Shown: one piece after another, positions 17,818 to 26,089 of the stretch
How the letters are laid out: each line of letters starts with the position of its first letter
Position numbering within the stretch: the first letter of the stretch is position 1
NCBI GenBank assembly: GCA_016790475.1
Contig: JAEUOX010000112.1
Span: 1-50,619 of the forward strand
DNA: 50,619 bases
From: Rhodoferax sp.
GTDB taxonomy: Bacteria; Pseudomonadota; Gammaproteobacteria; Burkholderiales; Burkholderiaceae_C
Direction of reading: 5' to 3'
Notes under the pieces: model-generated
Databases searched by the model: none
The model's input: only the letters and a program-made list of their open reading frames with translations
What the model was told of the DNA's origin: nothing
Program-made: the position numbers and the translations under genes

Positions 17818-18489
17818 ATGAATACGTCGAACGCTGGGTGGAGGCCCGCGGCACTGGCCCTGGTGCTGGGCCTGCTGTGCGGCACGGCCGGCGCCCAGAC
17901 GATCTACCGGATCGTCGGGCCCGACGGCAAGGTCACCTTCTCCGACAAGCCACCGGCGGATGCCGCGAAGGCCACGGCGACGACCGCCAGCGGCAAACCG
18001 CTGGGGCCCACCGGCGCTGACGCGACGCTGCCATTCGAGTTGCGCCAGGTCGTGGCGCGCTTCCCGGTCACGCTGTATGCCGGGGCCTCCTGCGTGCCCT
18101 GCAACTCCGGCCGTCTGCTGCTGCAAAGCCGCGGCATCCCGTTCAACGAATACACCGTCAGCACGCAGGAAGATGTCGAAGCGCTGCAGCGGCTCAGCGG
18201 CAACAACAACCTGCCCTTCCTGACGATCGGCGCGCAGAAGATCCGCGGCTTCTCCGAGGCGGAGTGGACGCAGTTCCTGAACGCGGCCAATTACCCGGCC
18301 ACCTCGGTGCTGCCGCAGAACTACCGCATGCCGCCGCCCCGGCCGCTGGTCGTGGTCCAGAAGCCGCCAGCCGCCAAGGGCGAGGAAACCGCCGGTCGCG
18401 AGCAGGAGAAGGACAAGCCGGAAGAACGCAACACGCCGGCGGAAACCAGCGAACCGAACGCCAGCAACCCGCTGGGCATCAAGTTCTGA
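17818..18489 (+). CDS. Exported DUF4124-glutaredoxin protein
   Basis: A 223-residue protein: signal peptide (residues 1-26, ending GTAGAQ), a DUF4124 segment (TIYRIVGPDGKVTFSDKPP, about 27-45), a linker, a glutaredoxin-like domain (about 78-155) and a Lys/Glu/Pro-rich tail. The redox motif is C92-V-P-C95. NNNLPFLTIGAQKIRGFSE resembles the cis-Pro and glutathione-binding part of glutaredoxins. It is probably a periplasmic thiol oxidoreductase, though the partner is unknown. The ATG at 17818 was chosen because the signal peptide begins there, although the frame is open far upstream inside prlC. It begins 4 bp after prlC and is convergent with rpiA. Confidence 0.85.
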   Translation: MNTSNAGWRPAALALVLGLLCGTAGAQTIYRIVGPDGKVTFSDKPPADAAKATATTASGKPLGPTGADATLPFELRQVVARFPVTLYAGASCVPCNSGRLLLQSRGIPFNEYTVSTQEDVEALQRLSGNNNLPFLTIGAQKIRGFSEAEWTQFLNAANYPATSVLPQNYRMPPPRPLVVVQKPPAAKGEETAGREQEKDKPEERNTPAETSEPNASNPLGIKF

Positions 18490-18510
18490 CGGCGCGCTGC
18501 ACGCTGGCGC

Positions 18511-19197
18511 TCAACCCGCGCGCTTGAACTGCAGCGTCTGCACGCCGCTGCGGGTCGCCAGCAGGCAGACATCTGCCTTCTGGTGCGCGAAGACGCCCAC
18601 CGTCACGACGCCGGGCCACTGGTTGACCTGCGACTCGAAGGCCAGCGGGTCCCCGATCTGCAGACCCGACACATCCAGGATGTGCTGGCCGTTGTCGGTC
18701 ACCAGCGGCACGTCGCCGCGCAGCCGCAGCCGGGCGCTGCCGCCCATCGCGGCAAACTGCCGCGCAATGCGCTGGGCCGCCATCGGAATCACCTCGACCG
18801 GCACCGGAAAGCGACCCAGCTTTTCGACGCGCTTGGACTCGTCCGCGATGCAGACGAAGCGCTCCGACAGCGCGGCAACGATCTTCTCGCGGGTCAGGGC
18901 CGCGCCGCCGCCCTTGACCATGCAGCCGGTGCCGTCGATCTCGTCGGCGCCGTCGACGTAGACAGACAGCCGGTCCACCGCATTGGCATCCAGCACCGGA
19001 ATGCCGAGGGCCTCCAGCCGCTCGGTGCTCGCCACCGAGCTGGACACCGCACCGGCGATGCGCGTGCGCATCGTCGCCAGCGCGTCGATGAACTTGTTCA
19101 CGGTGGAGCCGGTGCCGACGCCGACCAGTTCGCCCGGCACCACATAGGCCAGGGCCGCCTGGCCCACCAGGGTCTTGAGTTCGTCTTGGGTCTGCAT
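18511..19197 (-). CDS. rpiA: Ribose-5-phosphate isomerase A
   Basis: A 228-residue RpiA that interconverts ribose 5-phosphate and ribulose 5-phosphate in the pentose phosphate pathway. Motifs in order are [15 protein letters not shown] (phosphate loop), [20 protein letters not shown] (catalytic acids) and [14 protein letters not shown] (catalytic lysine region). The ATG at 19197 aligns with other RpiA starts ([16 protein letters not shown]); the open frame upstream has no RpiA character and overlaps the pyrD promoter region. It is divergent from pyrD with a 68-bp gap and convergent with the glutaredoxin-like gene. Confidence 0.96.
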   Translation of the reverse strand: MQTQDELKTLVGQAALAYVVPGELVGVGTGSTVNKFIDALATMRTRIAGAVSSSVASTERLEALGIPVLDANAVDRLSVYVDGADEIDGTGCMVKGGGAALTREKIVAALSERFVCIADESKRVEKLGRFPVPVEVIPMAAQRIARQFAAMGGSARLRLRGDVPLVTDNGQHILDVSGLQIGDPLAFESQVNQWPGVVTVGVFAHQKADVCLLATRSGVQTLQFKRAG

Positions 19198-19265
19198 GGG
19201 CACCTGGGGCAAGTCGGCACGCGGCCGGGTTTTGGGAGAATCGGAAAAAGAGCCCGGATTATCCA

Positions 19266-20321
19266 ATGTCGCTTCTGCCGTATGCCCTCGCCCGCCCCTT
19301 CCTGTTCGGTCTCGATCCGGAAACCGCCCATGAACTGACGCTGGACGCACTGGCCCGCACGCAGCGCACGCCGCTGGCCTGGGCCTACACCCGCCGCCTG
19401 GTCCGGGATCCGGTCACGGTGGCCGGGCTGGCTTTCCCGAACCGGGTGGGCCTGGCGGCCGGCCTGGACAAGAATGCCCGCTGCATCGACGCACTCGGTG
19501 CGATGGGCTTCGGTTTCGTCGAGGTGGGCACCGTCACACCGCTCGCGCAGCCCGGCAACCCGCGGCCGCGGATGTTCCGGCTGCCGCAGGCCCAGGCGCT
19601 GATCAACCGGCTGGGCTTCAACAATGAGGGGCTGGAGGCCTTCGTCGCGAATGTGCGGCGCGCGCGCTTTCGCAGCCAGGGCCGGATCCTCGGGCTCAAC
19701 ATCGGCAAGAACGCCAGCACGCCGATCGAGCGCGCCGCGGACGACTACCTGATCGCGCTCGAGGGGGTGTACCCGCATGCGGACTATGTGACCGTCAACA
19801 TCTCCAGCCCGAACACCCGCAACCTGCGAGAGCTGCAGTCGGACCAGGCACTGGACGCGCTGCTGGCCGCACTGTCCGGCAAGCGCGCGGCACTGCAGCG
19901 GGCCCAGGGCCGGCGGGTGCCGCTGTTCGTCAAGATCGCGCCGGACCTGGACGCCGAACAGGTGGCCCACATCGCCGCACTGCTGCGCCGGCATGCAATG
20001 GACGGCGTGATCGCCACCAACACCACGATCGACCGCAGCGCGGTCCAGGGCCTGCCGCATGCGCAGGAGGCCGGCGGCCTGTCAGGTGCGCCGGTGCGCG
20101 CCGCCAGCGACCGGGTCATCGGCCAGCTGCGCCAGGCGCTGGGGCCCGGCTTCCCGATCATCGGTGTAGGTGGCATCCTGTCCGCCGCGGATGCGGTGGC
20201 CAAGATCGAGGCCGGTGCCGACCTGGTACAGATCTATACCGGCCTGATCTACCGGGGCCCTGCACTGGTCGAAGACGCGGCACGCGCACTGCAGCGCCAG
20301 CGCGCCGGTTCAGCCCGCTGA
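19266..20321 (+). CDS. pyrD: Dihydroorotate dehydrogenase, quinone-dependent (class 2)
   Basis: A 351-residue membrane-associated flavoenzyme of pyrimidine synthesis that oxidises dihydroorotate to orotate and reduces quinone. The N-terminal 40 residues form the amphipathic helical extension of class 2 enzymes. [14 protein letters not shown] and [12 protein letters not shown] are followed by the catalytic-serine motif [12 protein letters not shown] (serines 180-181). An FMN phosphate site ([19 protein letters not shown], then [11 protein letters not shown]) closes the barrel. Length is normal. The start lies 68 bp from rpiA on the other strand. The last 12 bp overlap the 3' end of the FAD oxidase gene, tail to tail. 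Confidence 0.96.
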   Translation: MSLLPYALARPFLFGLDPETAHELTLDALARTQRTPLAWAYTRRLVRDPVTVAGLAFPNRVGLAAGLDKNARCIDALGAMGFGFVEVGTVTPLAQPGNPRPRMFRLPQAQALINRLGFNNEGLEAFVANVRRARFRSQGRILGLNIGKNASTPIERAADDYLIALEGVYPHADYVTVNISSPNTRNLRELQSDQALDALLAALSGKRAALQRAQGRRVPLFVKIAPDLDAEQVAHIAALLRRHAMDGVIATNTTIDRSAVQGLPHAQEAGGLSGAPVRAASDRVIGQLRQALGPGFPIIGVGGILSAADAVAKIEAGADLVQIYTGLIYRGPALVEDAARALQRQRAGSAR

Positions 20322-21419
20322 GCCCTGCACCAGCGCGGCCACCTGGGTGCCGATCGCCAGCGAGCTGGTCAGACCGGGCGACTCGATCCCGAACAGGTTC
20401 ACCAGGCCGGGCACGCCATGGTCGGCCGGCCCCTGGATCAGGAAATCTCGGGCGTCTTCCCCCGGCGCCTGCAGCTTGGGCCGCATGCCGGCATAGCCGG
20501 GCACCAGCGCCGCGTCCGGCAGGCCGGGCCAGTAGCGGCGGATCTGCGCGTAGAAACCTTCGCCGCGTGCCGGATCGACCTGCAGATCCTGCGGGTCACC
20601 GACCCACTGCACGTCCGGGCCGAACTTGGCCTGACCGGCCAGATCGATCGTCAGGTGCACACCCAGCCCGGCACGCTCCGGCACCGGGTAGATCAGGCGC
20701 CGGAACGGACAGCGGCCGGCCAGCGAGAAGTAGTTGCCCTTGGCGTAGTAGGCCCGCGGAACATGCGCTGGCGGCAGCCCGGCGATGGAACGGGCCAGGG
20801 CCGGTGCGGCCAGACCGGCGCTGTTGACGAGCAGCCGGGTGTGCAAGGCCGTGCCGTCCGCCGTCCGGACGCACAGGCCGTCGGCATCCACCTCCACCGA
20901 CTGCACGCGCGTGTGCAGCGCCACCAGGCCCCCGGCGTGCTCCAGGTCGCCCTGCAGCGCCAGCATGAAGGCATGGCTGTCGATGATGCCGGTGGACGGC
21001 GACAGCACCGCGCCGGTGCAGTGCAGCGCCGGCTCCAGCGCGCGCGCCTGCGCGGCCGAGAGCGGCTGCAGGTCGTTCACGCCATTGGCCCGCGCGGCGG
21101 CGACGACCGCCTCCAGCTGCGCCTGCTGCTCCGGCGCGGTGGCCACGATCAGCTTGCCGCAGCGCCGGTGGGGCACGCCGCGCTCGGCGCAATAGGCATA
21201 CAGCAGATCCCGGCCGGCGACGCACAGCCGGGCCTTCAGCGAACCCTGCGGGTAGTAGAGGCCCGCGTGGATGACCTCGCTGTTGCGCGCGCTGGTGCCG
21301 GTGCCGATGGCGCCCTCCGCCTCCAGAACCCAGACCTCCCGGCCCTGCAATGCCAGGGCCCGCGCCACCGCCAGGCCGACCACGCCGGCGCCCACGACGA
21401 CGCAGTCCACCTGCTCCAT
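20310..21419 (-). CDS. FAD-dependent oxidoreductase, L-2-hydroxyglutarate oxidase-like
   Basis: A 369-residue DAO-superfamily flavoprotein. The Rossmann motif [20 protein letters not shown] opens the protein, followed by [32 protein letters not shown], split here as in LhgO/L2HGDH proteins; the His in VIHAGLYY is typical of that group. The C-terminal GYAGMRPKL and [16 protein letters not shown] segments match the same family. The likely reaction is oxidation of L-2-hydroxyglutarate or a similar 2-hydroxy acid with electron transfer to quinone or oxygen. Close relatives are often annotated only as NAD(P)/FAD-dependent oxidoreductase, so the substrate is not certain. It overlaps pyrD by 12 bp and lies 13 bp downstream of the SIMPL gene. 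Confidence 0.82.
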   Translation of the reverse strand: MEQVDCVVVGAGVVGLAVARALALQGREVWVLEAEGAIGTGTSARNSEVIHAGLYYPQGSLKARLCVAGRDLLYAYCAERGVPHRRCGKLIVATAPEQQAQLEAVVAAARANGVNDLQPLSAAQARALEPALHCTGAVLSPSTGIIDSHAFMLALQGDLEHAGGLVALHTRVQSVEVDADGLCVRTADGTALHTRLLVNSAGLAAPALARSIAGLPPAHVPRAYYAKGNYFSLAGRCPFRRLIYPVPERAGLGVHLTIDLAGQAKFGPDVQWVGDPQDLQVDPARGEGFYAQIRRYWPGLPDAALVPGYAGMRPKLQAPGEDARDFLIQGPADHGVPGLVNLFGIESPGLTSSLAIGTQVAALVQGSAG

Positions 21420-21432
21420 CGAGCGGCGCTGC

Positions 21433-22149
21433 CTACTTGAGCTGCACGGAGCCGGACACCGTGACCGTCACTGCCGACTTGCCGGCCTCGACCGGCACCG
21501 GGGCGTCCGCCATCGCGACGCGGGCTTCCATTGCCATCACCTTGGGGCGCGGCATGAAGCCCTGTTCGTTGGTGGACACGGCCACCTCGCGCAGGCTGTA
21601 CCCGCCAAAGCCGAAGCCGCGGGCAATGTCGGCAGCGCGCGCCTTGAAGCGCTCGATCGCCTGGGCCTGCACCTCGCCCTCGACGCGTTCACGCTGCTCG
21701 CGACTGAGGCCGAAGCCGACCTGTCCCATCGTCAGCGTCTGGATCTTGCCGGCGGTGCTGCTGATGCGCGCGAAATCGCGGCCCTCCAGCACCATCTCGA
21801 CGCTGCCCTGCCAGCCATTGAGCTTGCCGTCGCGGCCATAGCGCGGATGCAGACTGAAATTGCCGGTGCGCACATCCATCTGGCCCGGCACCGCGGCCTT
21901 GCGGGCTTCGGTCAGTGCGGCGTCCAGCGCCTGCCGCAGCTGGCCCTGGACCGTCGCTGCATCGCTGCCCTCGCGCGTCGTGCCCAGGCTGAAGCTCAGC
22001 AGATCCTGCGGCACGTCCATCGTGGCGCTGGCGGACAGCTGCACCAGGTTCTGCACCGGTGCCGGCGCGGGCACCTGGGCCCGCGCGAAGCCTGCCAGTC
22101 CCGCCAGGACCACCGCGAGCACCGCGGCACGACGCCGAGCGGCTCTCAT
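21433..22149 (-). CDS. SIMPL (DUF541) domain protein, exported
   Basis: A 238-residue protein with a signal peptide (residues 1-28, ending GFARAQ) and one SIMPL/DUF541 domain. The domain starts with [20 protein letters not shown] and contains a [17 protein letters not shown] stretch and the [26 protein letters not shown] helix typical of the family. Members form periplasmic ring-like oligomers, and E. coli YggE has been linked to oxidative stress, but no enzymatic role is established. The ATG overlaps the stop codon of the upstream small exported protein (ATGA, 22146-22149), so the two are translationally coupled. Confidence 0.88.
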   Translation of the reverse strand: MRAARRRAAVLAVVLAGLAGFARAQVPAPAPVQNLVQLSASATMDVPQDLLSFSLGTTREGSDAATVQGQLRQALDAALTEARKAAVPGQMDVRTGNFSLHPRYGRDGKLNGWQGSVEMVLEGRDFARISSTAGKIQTLTMGQVGFGLSREQRERVEGEVQAQAIERFKARAADIARGFGFGGYSLREVAVSTNEQGFMPRPKVMAMEARVAMADAPVPVEAGKSAVTVTVSGSVQLK

Positions 22150-22487
22150 CGCGCCGTTCCCCGCCGGGACTCGTTCGGATCCCGGTCCCGGCGCAGCTGC
22201 TCGCGCATCTGCGCCTTGCCTTCAGGCGTCAGCTGAAACGGCGGCGTCGGCTGCCTGTCGGCCGTCGGGATCGGGTCCGGCTCCATGACGCCGGCGGCCG
22301 GACGGTTGATCTGCAGGACCTCCCGGATCTGCCGCTGGACCTTCGGATCGACAGTCACCTGCCCTGCCCCAGGCCCTGCGACGGGTCCGCCCCCCGGCCC
22401 CGCACGCCCTCCGGGCGGCCCGGGCTGGGCCCAGGCGCAACCGGACGCAGCTGCCAGCGTGACCGACAGAAACAGGATTTGACGCAT
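22146..22487 (-). CDS. Small exported Gly/Pro-rich protein, unknown function
   Basis: A 113-residue protein with a signal peptide (MRQILFLSVTLAAASGCAWA). The mature part starts with a low-complexity Gly/Pro/Ala stretch (residues 21-42) and then a short charged domain (VDPKVQRQIREVLQIN; FQLTPEGKAQMREQLRRDRD). The cysteine at 17 (ASGC) might be read as a lipobox, but ASGCAWAQ also fits an ordinary signal-peptidase I site after AWA; I cannot decide. AGGAG is visible upstream of the ATG. I do not recognise the family. Coupling to the SIMPL gene suggests that the two work together in the envelope. Confidence 0.65.
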   Translation of the reverse strand: MRQILFLSVTLAAASGCAWAQPGPPGGRAGPGGGPVAGPGAGQVTVDPKVQRQIREVLQINRPAAGVMEPDPIPTADRQPTPPFQLTPEGKAQMREQLRRDRDPNESRRGTAR

Positions 22488-22561
22488 AGGAGAAGAATAA
22501 CGCGAACCGGTACCGCCCCGTCGACCGCGCCACAGACACAGTTGTGGCCTGTTGGCGAGAG

Positions 22562-22637
22562 TTGTAACAGTGTGTCAGGCCTTCCGGGCAATCCCTTGGC
22601 CCGCCCCGCAAAACCAGCAGAATCCGGTCTGTTACAA
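22562..22637. promoter_or_regulatory. Paired TTGTAACA / TGTTACAA elements upstream of ompR
   Basis: TTGTAACA (22562-22569) and its exact inverse TGTTACAA (22630-22637) lie in the 168-bp gap between the small exported protein and ompR. They resemble the TGTAACA/TGAAACA half-sites bound by OmpR in enterobacteria. Autoregulation of ompR or control of the divergent exported pair is possible. The match is by eye only. Confidence 0.3.
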
Positions 22638-22655
22638 ATTCAACAAGGGAGTCCC

Positions 22656-23387
22656 ATGAGCCAAGTGCCCGCACGCAGCGACAAGATCCTGGTCGTCGAT
22701 GACGACATGCGTATTCGTGACCTGCTGCGCCGTTACCTGACGCAGGAAGGCTTCGAGGTGTTCCAGGCCGAGGACAGCAAGAGCCTGAACCGGATCCTGC
22801 TGCGCGAGACCGTCGACCTGATCGTGCTGGACCTGATGCTGCCCGGCGAGGACGGCCTGTCGATCTGCCGGCGCCTGCGCGCGGCGAACGACCGCACGCC
22901 GATCATCATGCTGACGGCCAAGGTGGAGGACGTCGACCGCATCGTCGGGCTGGAGGTCGGCGCAGACGACTACCTCGGCAAGCCCTTCAACCCGCGCGAG
23001 CTGCTGGCCCGCATCAATGCGGTGCTGCGCCGCCGGCCGGTCAACGAGGCCCCGGGCGCACCGTCCAGCGAGAACGAGGTGGTGCAGTTCGGCAACTTCA
23101 GCTTCGACCTGGGAACCCGCACGCTGACCAAGTCCGGCGAGGAGCTGCCGCTGACCACCGGCGAGTTCGCGATGCTCAAGGCGCTGGTGCGCCACCCGCG
23201 CCAGCCGATGTCGCGCGAGAAGCTGGCGCAGCTGGCGCGCGGCCGGGAGTTCGAGCCGTTCGACCGCAGCCTGGACGTGCAGATCTCGCGGCTGCGCAAG
23301 ATGATCGAGAACGACGCAGCGACACCGCGCTACATCCAGACGGTCTGGGGCGTGGGCTACGTGTTCGTGCCGGACGGAGGCAGCTGA
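22656..23387 (+). CDS. ompR: OmpR-family response regulator
   Basis: A 243-residue regulator: receiver domain (residues 8-125) with phospho-acceptor D59 in IVLDLMLPGEDG and the acidic pocket VVDDDMRIRD, then a winged-helix DNA-binding domain (about 145-240, GEFAMLKALVRHPRQPMSREKL and IQTVWGVGYVFVP). The KILVVDDDMRIRDLLRRYLTQEGF-like start and length match proteobacterial OmpR (239 aa in E. coli). The ATG at 22656 is set by AAGGGAG 5 nt upstream; the frame is open for almost 200 more codons upstream without protein character. It is followed 4 bp later by its kinase. Likely targets are porin or envelope genes. Confidence 0.93.
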   Translation: MSQVPARSDKILVVDDDMRIRDLLRRYLTQEGFEVFQAEDSKSLNRILLRETVDLIVLDLMLPGEDGLSICRRLRAANDRTPIIMLTAKVEDVDRIVGLEVGADDYLGKPFNPRELLARINAVLRRRPVNEAPGAPSSENEVVQFGNFSFDLGTRTLTKSGEELPLTTGEFAMLKALVRHPRQPMSREKLAQLARGREFEPFDRSLDVQISRLRKMIENDAATPRYIQTVWGVGYVFVPDGGS

Positions 23388-23391
23388 GCCC

Positions 23392-24789
23392 GTGGCAGCC
23401 GTTCCGGCACCGGTCGACACCACCCCGACGCCGCTGGAGGCGACCGGCTCCGTGCCGGTGGCCGGCCCGCGGCGCAGCATCAGCCTGTTCTGGCGCACCT
23501 TCATCCTGCTGGGTGCGCTGCTGCTGGTCAGCATCCTGGCCTGGCTGCAGACACTGCGCACGTTCGAGCTGGAGCCACGCGCCGTGCAGACCGCGCAGCA
23601 GATCGCGTCGTTGGTGAACCTCAGCCGCGCGGCGCTGATCCATGCGGATGCGATCGCGCGGGTGTCCCTGGTCAAGACGATGACGGAACAGGAAGGTGTG
23701 CGCATCATGCCGCGCGAGCCGGACGACCGCTTCCAGCCCTTCGGCGACGACCTGCTCGGCCGCCGGATGGCCGAGGAGCTGGTCAAGCGCCTGGGGCAGG
23801 ACACGGTGGTCGCCAGCAGCGTCAATGCCGAACCGGGCCTGTGGGTCGGCTTCACGATCGAGGAGGACGGCTACTGGTTGCGCACCGACCGCGCCCGGCT
23901 GAATCCGCCGGCCGGCACGACCTGGATCATCTGGCTGGTCGTCGCGACCGCGCTGTCGCTGGCCGGTGCGGCGCTGATCGCCGGCCTGGTCAACCGCCCG
24001 CTGAAGGACCTGTCCCGCGCCGCGAGCCGCGTGCGCCAGGGTGATTTCGCCGGCAGCGCGCTGAATGAAAGCACCACGACCGGCGAGATCCGGCAGGTCA
24101 ACATCGAGTTCAACCGGATGGCGCAGCAGCTGGCGCAGGTGGAGCAGGACCGCGCCGTGATGCTGGCCGGCATTTCGCACGACCTGCGCACGCCGCTGTC
24201 GCGGCTGCGCCTGGAGACCGAGCTCAGCGTCAGCGACCCGGACGCCCGGGACCACATGGCCGCCGACATCGTGCAGGTCGACGCGATCATCGACAAGTTC
24301 ATGGACTACGCCCGGCCGGACCAGATCGTGCTGCAGGCAGTGCCGCTGGCCGAGGTGGTGCAGCGCTGCGTCTACGCCGTCAAGGACCACGAGGCGTTGC
24401 GCTGCACGATGGATGTACCGGCCACGCTGCAGGTGCTGGCCGATCCGGTGGAGCTGGTGCGCGTCGTCTCCAACCTGCTGGAGAACGCGATGCGCTACGG
24501 GCGCAGCGCGGATTCCGGCGTGGCGGAGGTCGAGATCAGCGCGCGTCCGCACCAGCAGTGGGTGCTGCTGGAGGTGCGCGACCACGGCCCCGGCGTGCCG
24601 CCGGCCGCCCTGGCGCATCTGACCAAGGCCTTCTTCCGCGGCGACACCGCGCGCACCGCGGCCACCGGTGCCGGGCTGGGTCTGGCCATCGTCGAGAAAA
24701 ACATCCAGCGCATGGGCGGCGCGATGCAGCTGGTCAACCGCAGCGCCGGCGGCCTGGCGGCGCGCATTCAGCTGCAGCGCGCGCCCTGA
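23392..24789 (+). CDS. envZ: EnvZ-like osmosensor histidine kinase
   Basis: A 465-residue kinase starting at a GTG that lies 4 bp after the ompR stop. TM1 is at about 30-55, a periplasmic segment runs to about 175, TM2 is at about 178-202, then HAMP (about 203-255). The HisKA phospho-acceptor is H263 in AGISHDLRTPLSRLRLE, followed by the HATPase domain (N-box SNLLENAMRYG, G1 RDHGPGVPP, G2 GAGLGLAIV). It would phosphorylate the adjacent OmpR. The N-terminal 25 residues before TM1 are Pro/Thr-rich. It is convergent with ispF (15-bp gap). Confidence 0.92.
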   Translation: MAAVPAPVDTTPTPLEATGSVPVAGPRRSISLFWRTFILLGALLLVSILAWLQTLRTFELEPRAVQTAQQIASLVNLSRAALIHADAIARVSLVKTMTEQEGVRIMPREPDDRFQPFGDDLLGRRMAEELVKRLGQDTVVASSVNAEPGLWVGFTIEEDGYWLRTDRARLNPPAGTTWIIWLVVATALSLAGAALIAGLVNRPLKDLSRAASRVRQGDFAGSALNESTTTGEIRQVNIEFNRMAQQLAQVEQDRAVMLAGISHDLRTPLSRLRLETELSVSDPDARDHMAADIVQVDAIIDKFMDYARPDQIVLQAVPLAEVVQRCVYAVKDHEALRCTMDVPATLQVLADPVELVRVVSNLLENAMRYGRSADSGVAEVEISARPHQQWVLLEVRDHGPGVPPAALAHLTKAFFRGDTARTAATGAGLGLAIVEKNIQRMGGAMQLVNRSAGGLAARIQLQRAP

Positions 24790-24804
24790 TCTTTCACCAG
24801 GTAC

Positions 24805-25305
24805 TCAGGCGCCGTCGACGGCCCGAACCAGCAGCACGACGGCGCGCGCCTCGATCGAGCGGCCCTCGCCCACCGGGCCCATGCGTTCGGCCGTCTTGGC
24901 CTTCACGTTGACCTGCGCCTCCTGCAGCCCGAGGGCCCCGGCGATGGTCTGGCGCATCTTCGGAATCCAGGGCATCAGCTTCGGGGCCTGCGCGATGATG
25001 GTGCTGTCGATGTTGCCCACCCGCCAGCCGGCCGCCCGCACGCGGACCGCGGCCTCGCGCAGCAGCACCAGCGAGTCCGCCCCCCGAAAGCGCTCGTCCG
25101 TGTCCGGGAAGTGCGTGCCGATGTCGCCGAGCGCCGCGCCGCCCAGCAGCGCGTCCGTCATCGCGTGCAGCAGCGCATCGGCATCGGAGTGGCCCAGCAG
25201 GCCGCGGTCGAACGGAATCTCGACGCCGCCCAGGATCAGCTTGCGGTCGCTGACGAGCGCATGCACGTCCCAGCCTTCGCCGATGCGGATGTCAGGGATA
25301 GTCAT
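24805..25305 (-). CDS. ispF: 2-C-methyl-D-erythritol 2,4-cyclodiphosphate synthase
   Basis: A 166-residue IspF that cyclises CDP-ME 2-phosphate to MEcPP in the MEP isoprenoid pathway. Zinc ligands are in GEGWDVHAL (Asp and His) and the His of [28 protein letters not shown] and the C-terminal [12 protein letters not shown] nucleotide-binding motif are intact. Length is normal (E. coli 159). It overlaps the 3' end of ispD by 14 bp, so the pair is co-translated and supplies consecutive-side steps of the same pathway (with IspE between them). Confidence 0.96.
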   Translation of the reverse strand: MTIPDIRIGEGWDVHALVSDRKLILGGVEIPFDRGLLGHSDADALLHAMTDALLGGAALGDIGTHFPDTDERFRGADSLVLLREAAVRVRAAGWRVGNIDSTIIAQAPKLMPWIPKMRQTIAGALGLQEAQVNVKAKTAERMGPVGEGRSIEARAVVLLVRAVDGA

Positions 25306-26056
25306 AGTCGGGGCGCTCCTGCCGGTTCGTCGATGCCCGCGCCTGCAGGACCGCCTGCGCGAGCTGGAAATCCTCGGGAAAGGTGACCTTGAAGTTCTGC
25401 GAGCTGCCCGGCACCAGGCGGGGCGACAGGCCTTGCGCCTCGATCGCGGAGGACTCGTCGGTGACCGACTCGCCGGCGGCCTGCAGCGCCGCCTGCAGCA
25501 GCCCGATGCGGAACATCTGCGGCGTCTGCGCGAGCCAGCGGTCGCGGCGGTCGGTGGTTTCCAGCACCCGCCCTTCCCGCCCGAGCTTCAGCGTGTCGGC
25601 CACCGGATGCGCCAGCAGCCCGCCCACCGGGTCCGCGAGGCAGGCATCGATCAGCCGCTCGATCAGCGCGGGCGTGATCAGGCAGCGCGCCGCATCATGC
25701 ACCAGTACCCAGTCCTGCGGCTGCGCGCCCCGCTGCAACAGTACCCCCAGGCCCTGCAGCACGGTCTGGGCCCGCGTGGCACCGCCGCAGGCCGCCCATT
25801 GCCAGGGGGCGCCGTCGGCCAGCACGGGCAACACGTTGTCCTGCGGGGAAATGACGACCAGCGTGCCGGCCAGCCGAGGCACCCCGGCGAATGCGGCCAG
25901 CGTGTGCAGCACCAGCGGGCGGCCAGCCAGCGGCTGGTACTGCTTGGGCTGGGCACCACCGGCCCGCAGCCCGGCACCGGCACAGGGCAGCAGCGCCCAC
26001 AGCCGGGGCGGTGCGCCATTGGCGCTGGCAGGGGTGTTGCGGGTCGGGAGCGTCAT
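25292..26056 (-). CDS. ispD: 2-C-methyl-D-erythritol 4-phosphate cytidylyltransferase
   Basis: A 254-residue IspD that couples MEP with CTP to give CDP-ME. The nucleotide-binding N-terminus reads [24 protein letters not shown], here quoted in part as [16 protein letters not shown], with the conserved PKQ lysine. VHDAARCLI is the metal/substrate motif, followed by [13 protein letters not shown] and [13 protein letters not shown] near the end. The ATG at 26056 was chosen by alignment to the family start; the frame is open for more than 900 codons upstream only because it lies antisense to mfd. It is divergent from mfd with a 33-bp gap. Confidence 0.95.
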   Translation of the reverse strand: MTLPTRNTPASANGAPPRLWALLPCAGAGLRAGGAQPKQYQPLAGRPLVLHTLAAFAGVPRLAGTLVVISPQDNVLPVLADGAPWQWAACGGATRAQTVLQGLGVLLQRGAQPQDWVLVHDAARCLITPALIERLIDACLADPVGGLLAHPVADTLKLGREGRVLETTDRRDRWLAQTPQMFRIGLLQAALQAAGESVTDESSAIEAQGLSPRLVPGSSQNFKVTFPEDFQLAQAVLQARASTNRQERPDYDYP

Positions 26057-26089
26057 CGGAGCGGGCCATTCTAGAATCTGCGGCCCACC

